Source: an uncultured Lachnospiraceae bacterium
GTDB lineage: Bacteria > Bacillota > Clostridia > Lachnospirales > Lachnospiraceae
Length of the DNA stretch: 60,394 nucleotides
Reading direction: 5' to 3'
Assembly (NCBI GenBank): GCA_910578475.1
Contig: CAJTRK010000011.1
Span: 39,593 to 99,986, forward strand
The position numbers and the translations under genes were made by a program. The notes under the pieces were generated by a model. It had not been told where the DNA came from, ran no database searches, and saw nothing but the letters and a program-made list of their open reading frames with translations. Shown in pieces: positions 9,012 through 16,603 of the stretch; within the stretch, counting starts at the first letter, position 1; the number at the start of each line of letters is the position of its first letter.

Positions 9012-11375
9012 CTATTCCGCCATATACAAAGAAGCCTTTTTCTCAATGGCATCCAGGGTTTCTTCCAGGCTCTGCATTCCCTGCAAATAAGCCGATCCCG
9101 CTTCATATACCGCTTCTTCCAGCACAAAATCTTCGATATAAGGAACCTCCACCGTCTCCATAAAGCTCTGTAATGTTTCAATCTGTTTTTTACCGGGCCA
9201 GTAAATAGACAGTGCATACACTCTGCCATCCTCATCCATCATCGCTATATTCGAGTATTCCTCATCTTCTCCGATTTCTTCTTTTCGAATATTCTGAAAA
9301 GCTTCCCGATTAACTGCATATCCGTTAAACAGCGACGACTGATTTTCCTCACCGAGCATAAGCCGCATAAAGCCCTCCGCCAGTTCCGCGTTTTTGGAAG
9401 TTGCGCTTATCCCGATTAATGTCCTCGGATAAAAAATGTTACCGCCCATCAGGGCAAATTCATTATCTGCAAATTCTGTCATCCGCTGCATGGAACATAA
9501 TGCGGCATATTCATACTCGCCGCTCATGAGAGAACACAGTATCCGGCGCAAGCCCATCAGATAATCCATATAATTCATGTTTTCTCTGGCCATCTCAGAG
9601 TCGTTTTCCAAATCAATGCCATATGCCAGCATTTCTTCTCTCAGATTTTCATATTCTTTCATTGTTTCTTCCGATGCGTCCATCTGCGCGTCATAAATCC
9701 TTTTTACCTGTATCAGATAGTCTTCCAGCGCTTCCCTGTCTATTTCCCCGTTCTCCGTTTTCCAGTATGGCACGGCAATCATGGACAGCAGCCTCATCGT
9801 TTCCGATGCCGAACAGGTTCCGATTAGATTTTCATCCGGCTCCGCTTCCCGCAGTTCTTCTATTGCATCCGCAAAGCCGGCCAAATCCACGGCCTGGGAA
9901 GCATAGTTTTCCGAACCGAAAACGACGGGCAGTTCGATTTCACAGGGCATCATATAAATTTTTCCATCCGTCCGGAAAGCGTCCACCACATTTTCAAACA
10001 GCGCGTCTTCTCCGTCCAGGCTGTCGATTACCGGGCTTAAATCGCGCAGCAGTCCCTTTTCCGCGTATGAGTCAATCGGCATATTGTCCAATATCAGGAC
10101 ATCCGGCCCGTCCTCCGCCATCATCTTTGCATTCAGGCTTTTCAGGGCGTCTTCTCTCGTAACAGAGTTTCCTTCCTCCAAACCTGTTTCATATTCCACA
10201 TAAACATCCGGACAGGCCATCTGATACATGGTTACCGCCTGCCTGACGGTATAGTTTTCCTTTAAGCTGTATACTTTCAGCGTTACGCCCGGAACCGTGG
10301 GAATATCCGGGTTATATGTATATTTTACAACGATTCCGCCGCTGAACAATGCGATAAATTCACTGTTGTCCAATGCCAGCATCCCCCGCAGCGTATAGGA
10401 TGGATTGTTAAAAACGCTGAGCTTTCCGTCTACGACCTGCTCAATCGCATTACCTCCTATCACATGACGGTGAAGCCCTTTTTCTCCCGCGAGATACAGA
10501 ATATTTTCTTCTCCCATGAAAAAATACAAATCATAATAACTGCCTCCGTTATCAGACCTGTCCGGATAATGTTCTCTCACAAAATCACGCAGGACGACAT
10601 CTTCCATATATTCCCGGTTTTCCATGTCATAAATCAGAAGTTCCCCATAATCCCAACCGTCCAGTATCATCAGATTATCCTGAAACTGTATCAATATGGG
10701 GGCGGATTCCAGCGTCAGAAACTCTTCGCTGCTTCCATCTTCTTTTATTTCATATAAATTTGCGCCGTAAGTGCTGACAAAAATTTTCCCCTGGTCCGAT
10801 ATCCATACTCTGCGGGGATTTTCGTCTTCTTCCTTCAGCGGAATTTCAACCGGAATCTGTGTGCCGTCCGGTTTAATCAGCATTACTTCACAATGCTTGT
10901 CAAACGGATTCTCGTTCTCGGAGGAAACGTCTTTGCCTGCCTCATAAATGACGACTGTCGTATTATCGGGTCCAACCGCCAGATTGACAATGGAATCCTG
11001 TTCTGCATACGCTGCTTTCCAACTCCCCGCGCTTTCGTCCGCTTCCCACGTTATGCCGTTATCCCCGGAAATCAGGAAATCGTTGATATTGTCCGTCAGG
11101 AGCAGATTCCCGTTCTCCAGCCGGAATATCCGGCTTCCATATCCGGTCCGGTCCGATAAATCGGTAATTTCTTCCACATACCGCCCCATCGCCTTGCTTT
11201 CCGGCGACTGCACACCATCCTGTCCCGCCTCGCTTCGGCTGGCTGAGGATGTACCGCTTTCATTATCGTTTATCGTTCCAGGACCGTTCCCACAGCCGGA
11301 AAGCAATACCGCCAGCATGGAAAAAGATACAATGACCGCTGATATTCTGTTTTTCAACTTTCCATTTTGCAACAT
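9012..11375 (-). CDS. Chimeric lipoprotein 3: Asp-box/propeller-like sensor part plus solute-binding domain
   Basis: 787 residues, first gene of the operon. Lipobox LSGC (Cys28), a short Ser/Gly/Glu linker, RYVEEITDLSDRTGYGSRIF, an Asp-box SGDNGITW and the blade-like NILYLAGEKGLHRHVIGG form the N-terminal part. The solute-binding part starts near VYSLKENYTVRQAVTMYQ with MMAEDGPDVLILDNMPIDSY, and the protein ends in LYMAE like its paralogues. AAAGGAG upstream of the ATG supports the start. It is divergent from the response regulator gene and has a possible extended -10 (TG-G-TATGAA, 11430-11435 on minus) with an 11-bp-phased repeat over the -35 position. It is therefore probably the gene most directly controlled by the adjacent two-component system. 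MsmE/UgpB-like binding proteins lack the N-terminal half seen here. Confidence 0.82.
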   Translation of the reverse strand: MLQNGKLKNRISAVIVSFSMLAVLLSGCGNGPGTINDNESGTSSASRSEAGQDGVQSPESKAMGRYVEEITDLSDRTGYGSRIFRLENGNLLLTDNINDFLISGDNGITWEADESAGSWKAAYAEQDSIVNLAVGPDNTTVVIYEAGKDVSSENENPFDKHCEVMLIKPDGTQIPVEIPLKEEDENPRRVWISDQGKIFVSTYGANLYEIKEDGSSEEFLTLESAPILIQFQDNLMILDGWDYGELLIYDMENREYMEDVVLRDFVREHYPDRSDNGGSYYDLYFFMGEENILYLAGEKGLHRHVIGGNAIEQVVDGKLSVFNNPSYTLRGMLALDNSEFIALFSGGIVVKYTYNPDIPTVPGVTLKVYSLKENYTVRQAVTMYQMACPDVYVEYETGLEEGNSVTREDALKSLNAKMMAEDGPDVLILDNMPIDSYAEKGLLRDLSPVIDSLDGEDALFENVVDAFRTDGKIYMMPCEIELPVVFGSENYASQAVDLAGFADAIEELREAEPDENLIGTCSASETMRLLSMIAVPYWKTENGEIDREALEDYLIQVKRIYDAQMDASEETMKEYENLREEMLAYGIDLENDSEMARENMNYMDYLMGLRRILCSLMSGEYEYAALCSMQRMTEFADNEFALMGGNIFYPRTLIGISATSKNAELAEGFMRLMLGEENQSSLFNGYAVNREAFQNIRKEEIGEDEEYSNIAMMDEDGRVYALSIYWPGKKQIETLQSFMETVEVPYIEDFVLEEAVYEAGSAYLQGMQSLEETLDAIEKKASLYMAE

Positions 11376-11453
11376 GCCGTCTCCAACTCCTTTTCACACG
11401 AATAATCATGCCTTCCCCGGGAACTTCTTTTCATACCATGTTATCAGCTTTCT

Positions 11454-11470
11454 CTCTAAGAAATCTCTAA
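11454..11470. promoter_or_regulatory. Direct-repeat operator A (11-bp phased) before lipoprotein 3
   Basis: CTCTAA occurs at 11454-11459 and again at 11465-11470, exactly 11 bp apart, within TCTCTAAGAAATCTCTAA. OmpR/PhoB-type regulators bind such head-to-tail repeats as dimers. The pair overlaps the position where a -35 element would lie for a minus-strand promoter with extended -10 at 11430-11435, which suits activation of the lipoprotein operon. The family rule is known; assignment to the adjacent regulator is inference. Confidence 0.55.
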
Positions 11471-11591
11471 AAACATTTAAATTCCTGAGAAAAAATCAGT
11501 TTTCCCCTTTCCTGTGTTTTTTCAATCAGATAATGACGGAACAAATTCCTTCGGGAAAGCATCTGTACAGCATAGAGCATAACAGCTCTCC

Positions 11592-11610
11592 CTCTAAAAC
11601 AGCTCTAAAA
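11592..11610. promoter_or_regulatory. Direct-repeat operator B (11-bp phased) before response regulator
   Basis: CTCTAAAA occurs at 11592-11599 and 11603-11610, again exactly 11 bp apart and with the same core as site A. An inverted copy, GTTTTAGAG, follows at 11622-11630 and could fold with 11592-11600. The site lies upstream of a -10-like TATGAT (11662-11667) that has no good -35, as expected for an activator-dependent promoter of the regulator gene itself. Confidence 0.55.
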
Positions 11611-11693
11611 AAAATGATTTTGTTTTAGAGAATAATTAAAGATTCCACTGTTAAAATAAAATATGATATCATAGGGGGAAGAGGATGACGATT

Positions 11694-12368
11694 ATGAGAA
11701 TATTACTTGCGGAAGACGACAGACAACTGAATCATACGCTGACCTATCAATTGGAAACGGAAGGTTTTGTCGTCGATTCCTGCCTGAATGGAGAAGATGC
11801 CCTGTTTTATGGAGAACAGAATATCTATGATGTCATTCTGTTGGACAGAATGCTTCCATATTTAGAAGGAACGGATGTCCTGACATCTTTGAGAAAAAAA
11901 GGAATTGTAACACCCATTATCCTGATTACGGCGCTCGGCACACTCTCGGATAAGGTGACCGGCCTCGACCTGGGCGCCGACGATTATCTGGTCAAGCCTT
12001 TTGCATTCGAGGAACTTCTCGCCAGAATCCGCTGTGTGACAAGAAGGCCGCATACCCTGACAGACTCAGAACTTCTGACGGTTTCGGATATTACCTGGCT
12101 TGCTTCGGACGGTATTTTAAAAGGCCCTTCCGGAAGCTGTACCCTCTCCAAAAGAGAAGCCGCCCTGTTGGAAACTTTTATGCGTTCCAAAGGACAGACT
12201 TTGCAGCGCCAGACACTCCTTTTAAAAGTATGGGGGCCGGACAGTGATGTGGAAGAAGGAAATCTCGATAATTATATCCACTTTTTACGCCGGCGTCTGC
12301 AGATAACCGGCAGCTGCCTGCAAATCAAAACAATACGGGGCATCGGATACAGCCTTCAGGAGAAATAA
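11694..12368 (+). CDS. OmpR-family response regulator
   Basis: About 224 residues. The receiver domain has the acidic pair ED-D near the N terminus, the phospho-acceptor Asp in VILLDRMLPYL (about residue 51), a Thr in ITALG and Lys in DDYLVKPFAFEEL. The C-terminal winged helix (about 125-224) includes LSKREAALLETFMRS and the recognition helix region DNYIHFLRRRL. The ATG at 11694 sits nine bases after GGGGGAAGAGG; the ATG at 11685 overlaps that site and is less likely. A histidine kinase gene follows after three bases. It is divergent from the lipoprotein/permease operon, with matching 11-bp direct repeats between them, so this operon is the likely target. Confidence 0.92.
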   Translation: MRILLAEDDRQLNHTLTYQLETEGFVVDSCLNGEDALFYGEQNIYDVILLDRMLPYLEGTDVLTSLRKKGIVTPIILITALGTLSDKVTGLDLGADDYLVKPFAFEELLARIRCVTRRPHTLTDSELLTVSDITWLASDGILKGPSGSCTLSKREAALLETFMRSKGQTLQRQTLLLKVWGPDSDVEEGNLDNYIHFLRRRLQITGSCLQIKTIRGIGYSLQEK

Positions 12369-12371
12369 CCA

Positions 12372-13667
12372 ATGTTCAGAAAAGTGCATATACGGCTGAC
12401 TCTGCTCTGTGCCGGGATTACCGCCGTTATCATGATTATTATGTCCCTCTGCTATCTCTATGTTTCGGAAACGGGACTCTATCGGAACCAGTTTCAGTCT
12501 TTTCAGAACGATATCAATACCATCACGACCAATCTGGAACAGCAGTCCGTCATTTCGATGGAATGGCTGTCCAAAATGGAGGCGCAGGGAAATTATCTTT
12601 TCTTTGTGCTGGACGGCGGCGTTCCCTTTCTTTATAACCAGCTGAGCAGCGTACAGGGAAACGCCACAAGGGGCATTCTTCTGGATGAGTGCCGCAATGT
12701 TTATCAGAATATGATTGCGAAGGATGCCTCCGTGCAGTCGGAATCTTCCTACCGCTCCTCTCATTTTGAATTTGAATTTGTTTCCGAATCGACTGCCTCC
12801 AAATACTTCGGGAGCGTTATTAACATGGGGCCCTATGCTTCTACACTGGAAATCATCGTTCTTTCCTCTTTGCAGTCACTGGAAGAACAAATTCTGGAAC
12901 AGCGCTTTCATTTTATTTTGATAGACCTGGCCGCGATTATCCTGTTGACCGTCTTTGCCTGGCTTTTTACCGGGCTTCTTTTAAAACCAATCATGGAAAA
13001 TCATCAAAAACAGATACGGTTCGTAGCTTCCGCATCTCATGAACTGCGCACGCCGCTTGCGGTTATTTTGTCGGCCGCAGAATGTTGTAAAAACGCCTCC
13101 GCGGAAAAACGTGAAGGCTTCTTAAAAACCATTCATCAGGAAGGACTCCGCATGTCCTCTCTCGTAAATGATATGCTCACACTATCCGGCTCCGACAATC
13201 AGCGTTTCGCCGTATATCCGAAATCAATCGAGCTGGACACGCTGCTGATGAACTCTTATGAGGCATTCGACCCTCTGGCCAGAGAAAAATCCATCACCCT
13301 TTCGGTCAGCCTGCCGGATAAAGCGGTTCCCCCATGCTCCGCGGACCCGGAGCGCATCAGCCAGGTCATCTCCATCCTTTTGCACAATGCCATCAGCTAT
13401 ACTCCGGAACAGGGCAGAATAGAACTCTCTCTGTCTCACAAAAAAGAACATTTTTACCTTTCCGTCAGGGATAACGGCATCGGCATTTCCGATGAAGACA
13501 AAAAAAAGATTTTCGACCGTTTTTACCGGGTAGAAAAATCCCGAAGCGCCAAAGGGCACTTCGGGTTAGGACTCTCCATTGCTTATGAGATTATAAAAGC
13601 ACACGGCGGAAGCATCCAGGTAACGGATGCCGAAGGCGGCGGCAGTATTTTCACGATAATACTGTAA
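12372..13667 (+). CDS. Sensor histidine kinase
   Basis: 431 residues. TM1 (about 10-30), an extracellular sensing segment (about 31-175), TM2 (about 180-204), then almost directly the dimerisation helix with the phospho-accepting His in SHELRTPL (His223). There is little room for a HAMP domain. The ATPase domain has the N box (LLHNAISYTPEQG), G1 (VRDNGIGI), F box (FDRFYRVEK) and G2 (GHFGLGLSIAYEI). AGGAG lies upstream of the ATG, three bases after the regulator stop, so the two are co-translated. The extracellular part is small and could read a signal from one of the adjacent lipoproteins, as in some sugar-sensing systems; that link is inference from position. Confidence 0.92.
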   Translation: MFRKVHIRLTLLCAGITAVIMIIMSLCYLYVSETGLYRNQFQSFQNDINTITTNLEQQSVISMEWLSKMEAQGNYLFFVLDGGVPFLYNQLSSVQGNATRGILLDECRNVYQNMIAKDASVQSESSYRSSHFEFEFVSESTASKYFGSVINMGPYASTLEIIVLSSLQSLEEQILEQRFHFILIDLAAIILLTVFAWLFTGLLLKPIMENHQKQIRFVASASHELRTPLAVILSAAECCKNASAEKREGFLKTIHQEGLRMSSLVNDMLTLSGSDNQRFAVYPKSIELDTLLMNSYEAFDPLAREKSITLSVSLPDKAVPPCSADPERISQVISILLHNAISYTPEQGRIELSLSHKKEHFYLSVRDNGIGISDEDKKKIFDRFYRVEKSRSAKGHFGLGLSIAYEIIKAHGGSIQVTDAEGGGSIFTIIL

Positions 13668-13725
13668 TGCTTGTACGATAAATCGTTCAAATATGGGCAG
13701 CAACTGCAATTTTATATTCTGTTGT

Positions 13726-14178
13726 TTATTGCTGCAATTCCGCTCCGTATTTTTGATATAATTCCAGTAATTTGTTTAAGTCTTCCTCGGACACGCTTTG
13801 TTCCAGATATTGCTGAACTTCCCCGATGGATTCTTCATTGATGCCGTCTTCCACAATTTCCATACAGTCGGAGACAGTCTGGCTGTTCGCATATTTTCCA
13901 ATAATTTCCTGTGCCTGTTCCTTGTCTTCTTCATCCATATTCGCCACAATTTCTTTTGCCTTCTCGGCCGCCTGCGGCTCGCCCGCACTTTCAAGGGCCT
14001 TCTCGATGACCTGCTGCGCCGCCTGTTCGACCACCTTTTCCGTCACCTTATCCTTGACCGTATCAACGATATGACCTTTGCTCAGCATAAAAATCACGAC
14101 CAGACATGCCGCGATGACCAGACTCAAAAATACGATTTTACCGGTTCCTTTTTTCTTCTTTCTGCGTTTCTTCGCCAT
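13726..14178 (-). CDS. Small membrane-anchored helical protein, unknown function
   Basis: 150 residues. It begins MAKKRRKKKKGTGK, a strongly basic cytoplasmic tail, followed by a single membrane helix (about 15-33), then a charged, Glu/Lys/Ala-rich region predicted helical, with segments such as DKVTEKVVEQAAQQVIEKAL. No catalytic motif is visible and I do not recognise the family. GGGAGG seven bases before the ATG at 14178 decides the start; an upstream ATG at 14196 overlaps that site. It is convergent with the preceding kinase gene and divergent from the DUF975 gene. The C-terminal helices could form a bundle or bind a partner outside the membrane. Confidence 0.7.
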   Translation of the reverse strand: MAKKRRKKKKGTGKIVFLSLVIAACLVVIFMLSKGHIVDTVKDKVTEKVVEQAAQQVIEKALESAGEPQAAEKAKEIVANMDEEDKEQAQEIIGKYANSQTVSDCMEIVEDGINEESIGEVQQYLEQSVSEEDLNKLLELYQKYGAELQQ

Positions 14179-14229
14179 ATACAGACCTCCCTTCATACGA
14201 CTGACCTTTTTATTTTACAACAGGGGACA

Positions 14230-14258
14230 TTGTATGGAAAGCTTTTTTATGCTATACT
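14230..14258 (+). promoter_or_regulatory. Sigma-A-type promoter of the DUF975 gene
   Basis: TTGTAT (14230-14235), 17-bp spacer, TATACT (14253-14258), about 37 bp before the start codon. Strength is fair and the spacing ideal. Confidence 0.6.
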
Positions 14259-14294
14259 GAAAAACAAATAGGAAAAGAAAAAGGAGAAACTTCC

Positions 14295-15008
14295 ATGTGG
14301 TCCAGAGAATCTTTGAAAAATGACGCAAAAATAACGCTTCACAACTGCTTCGGTAACTCTATTCTGGCCTGTCTGGTCATTTCCGCAGTCAGCAATATCG
14401 GAAATTTTTCTTACCGGTTCAACAATATGGATTACGACAGAATATCAATTGGCGCCTTATTTACCATTATGATTTCATCGAGTATGATGTCCGTCATTTT
14501 GATTCTGGTAAAAATTTTCCTTACCAATCCGCTGACAGTCGGCTGTTCGCATTTTTTTCTTTCTTCCAGAATCAGGCCTTCCCGCGTAGAGCAGGTCGGA
14601 TTTTGTTTTAAAAGCGGACGATATGGGAATGTATGCAAAGCTATTTTCATGACAAACCTGTTTATCAATCTTTGGTCGCTGCTCTTCATCATTCCGGGCG
14701 TCTATAAGTCTTATCAGTACCGGATGGTTCCCTATCTTCTGGCAGAAAACCCAAACATGGATTACCGCCGGGCGTTGGAACTCAGCACGGCTATGATGGA
14801 CGGTGAAAAATTGGAGGCTTTCGTGTTGGATTTATCTTTCATCGGCTGGTATCTGCTCAGTATTTTCACCTGCATGATTCTTGCGGTAGTCTATGTTACG
14901 CCTTATCAGCATCATACCAATGCGGGGCTTTACATTACGCTTCGGGAAAAAGCTATCAACAACGGTCTTGTCAATCCGGCGGAGCTGTATGCGGTCGTAA
15001 ATCAATAA
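14295..15008 (+). CDS. DUF975 family membrane protein
   Basis: 237 residues with about five or six hydrophobic segments. The family signature is the conserved ENPNMDYRRALELSTAMMDG stretch near two-thirds of the length, following LIPGVYKSYQYRMVPYLLA-like sequence, and an N terminus WSRESLKNDAK. Members are integral membrane proteins of Firmicutes with no defined biochemical role. AAGGAG stands before the ATG and a good promoter lies upstream. It is a single-gene unit ending at a shared bidirectional terminator with proS. Confidence 0.82.
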   Translation: MWSRESLKNDAKITLHNCFGNSILACLVISAVSNIGNFSYRFNNMDYDRISIGALFTIMISSSMMSVILILVKIFLTNPLTVGCSHFFLSSRIRPSRVEQVGFCFKSGRYGNVCKAIFMTNLFINLWSLLFIIPGVYKSYQYRMVPYLLAENPNMDYRRALELSTAMMDGEKLEAFVLDLSFIGWYLLSIFTCMILAVVYVTPYQHHTNAGLYITLREKAINNGLVNPAELYAVVNQ

Positions 15009-15028
15009 TCTGATATCAAATATTATAG

Positions 15029-15060
15029 AAAAAGCGCAGACCGAACGGCCTGCGCCTTTA
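15029..15060. terminator. Bidirectional terminator between DUF975 gene and proS
   Basis: GCGCAG/CTGCGC stem flanked by A-rich and T-rich sequence on its two sides. It can end transcripts arriving from either convergent gene. Confidence 0.75.
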
Positions 15061-15068
15061 TATGCCTC

Positions 15069-16499
15069 TTAATATGCACGTCCCCAGTAAACCATCTTTT
15101 TCGCCGGCTGTCCGCAGCATACGCATACATCCGAAATCTGCTCCTGCTCGAACGGCATACAGCGGCTTGTTACTGCCAGCTCTTCTTTAATCTTCTCTTC
15201 ACATTGCTGATTACCGCACCACATCGCTTTCACAAAACCGGACTTTTCGTCGAACAGTTTCCTGAACTCATCCATGTCTTTTGCAACATAGGTATGTTCT
15301 TCTCTGTGCGCCCGGGCGCGCTCCAGCATCTCCACCTGCATCTTCTCGAGAATTTCTCCCGCCTTTGTCTCCAGGTCATCCAGCGATACTTCCGTTTTCT
15401 CTCCCGTATCACGACGGCAAATAACACATTTTCCGGCCTCGATATCCTTCGGTCCGATTTCCACACGAATCGGAATGCCGCGCATTTCCTGCTCGGAAAA
15501 TTTCCAGCCCGGACTCTTGTCCGCATTATCCACTTTTACGCGGAAACGGCTCAATTTTTCTTTCAATTCGAAAGCCTTCTCCAACACGCCTTCCTTTTTC
15601 TGCTGAATCGGTATAATCATAATCTGGACGGGCGCCACTCTCGGAGGCAGCACAAGTCCTGAATTGTCTCCATGTACCATGATGACTGCACCAATGAGCC
15701 GCGTCGTCATGCCCCAGGAAGTCTGATGCACATATTTTAATGTATTGTCTTTGTCCGTAAACTGTACGCCAAAGGCCTTCGCAAAACCGTCCCCGAAATT
15801 ATGACTTGTGCCTGACTGCAACGCTTTTCCGTCGTGCATCAACGCTTCAATCGCATAAGTCGCCACCGCGCCCGCAAATTTTTCTTTATCGGTCTTTCGG
15901 CCTTTCACGACCGGAATCGCCAGAACCTGCTCACAGAAATCCGCATATACATTCAACATCTGAATGGTTCTTTCTTCCGCTTCCTGTGCCGTTGCGTGCG
16001 CTGTATGTCCTTCCTGCCATAAAAACTCGCGGCTGCGCAGGAAAGGTCTCGTCTCTTTCTCCCAACGCACTACCGAACACCACTGATTGCATAACTGCGG
16101 CAGGTCACGGTAAGAATGAATCGTATTCTTATAATAATCGCAGAAAAGTGTTTCCGAAGTCGGCCTGACACAAAGTCTTTCCTGTAACGGCTGCTGCCCG
16201 CCATGCGTCACCCAGGCCACTTCCGGCGCAAAACCTTCCACATGGTCTTTCTCTTTATTTAAAAGGCTCTCCGGAATGAACATTGGTAAATATACGTTCT
16301 GCACGTCCGTTGCCTTGAACATCGCATCTAACTGCTGCTGAATCAATTCCCAAATCGCGTAACCCGCCGGGCGTAGCACCATACAGCCCTTTACGCTTGT
16401 GTAATCAATCAGCTCTGCTTTTTTTACGACATCTGTGTACCACTGAGCAAAATCCTCTTCCATAGAAGTAATTGCTTCTACTAATTTTTTGTCTGCCAT
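15069..16499 (-). CDS. proS: Prolyl-tRNA synthetase (class II, archaeal/eukaryotic-like type)
   Basis: 476 residues, the length of the short ProS form without the editing insertion. Class II motifs are visible: motif 1 around RPAGYAIWELIQQQLDAMF, motif 2 as VVRWEKETRPFLRSREFLWQ and motif 3 near TSWGMTTRLIGAVIMVHGD. The C-terminal half holds the anticodon-binding domain and a Cys-rich end (MWCGNQQC, then CVCCGQPAKKMVYWGRAY) typical of the type with a C-terminal zinc-binding-like domain. It charges tRNA-Pro in the cytoplasm. It stands alone, with its own consensus promoter upstream and a terminator directly after the stop. No T-box leader is visible in the ~70-nt untranslated leader. Confidence 0.95.
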   Translation of the reverse strand: MADKKLVEAITSMEEDFAQWYTDVVKKAELIDYTSVKGCMVLRPAGYAIWELIQQQLDAMFKATDVQNVYLPMFIPESLLNKEKDHVEGFAPEVAWVTHGGQQPLQERLCVRPTSETLFCDYYKNTIHSYRDLPQLCNQWCSVVRWEKETRPFLRSREFLWQEGHTAHATAQEAEERTIQMLNVYADFCEQVLAIPVVKGRKTDKEKFAGAVATYAIEALMHDGKALQSGTSHNFGDGFAKAFGVQFTDKDNTLKYVHQTSWGMTTRLIGAVIMVHGDNSGLVLPPRVAPVQIMIIPIQQKKEGVLEKAFELKEKLSRFRVKVDNADKSPGWKFSEQEMRGIPIRVEIGPKDIEAGKCVICRRDTGEKTEVSLDDLETKAGEILEKMQVEMLERARAHREEHTYVAKDMDEFRKLFDEKSGFVKAMWCGNQQCEEKIKEELAVTSRCMPFEQEQISDVCVCCGQPAKKMVYWGRAY

Positions 16500-16574
16500 C
16501 TTATCACTCTGCTCCTTTCTCAGCCTGTGAATCTGTGCCTTCGGATGCTGTAAACGTCAACACAAATTTCTTTG

Positions 16575-16603
16575 ATTCTAAAAGAAGAAAATCCGTTTGT
16601 CAA
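16575..16603 (-). promoter_or_regulatory. Strong sigma-A promoter of proS
   Basis: On the minus strand TTGACA (16603-16598), 17-bp spacer, TAGAAT (16580-16575). The -35 overlaps the stop region of the preceding gene, so proS is transcribed independently of it. Confidence 0.75.

Noticed and set aside
16500..16574. T-box leader before proS
   Set aside because: The untranslated leader is about 70 nt, too short for a T-box specifier stem and antiterminator, and no AGGGTGGNACCGCG-like core is present.
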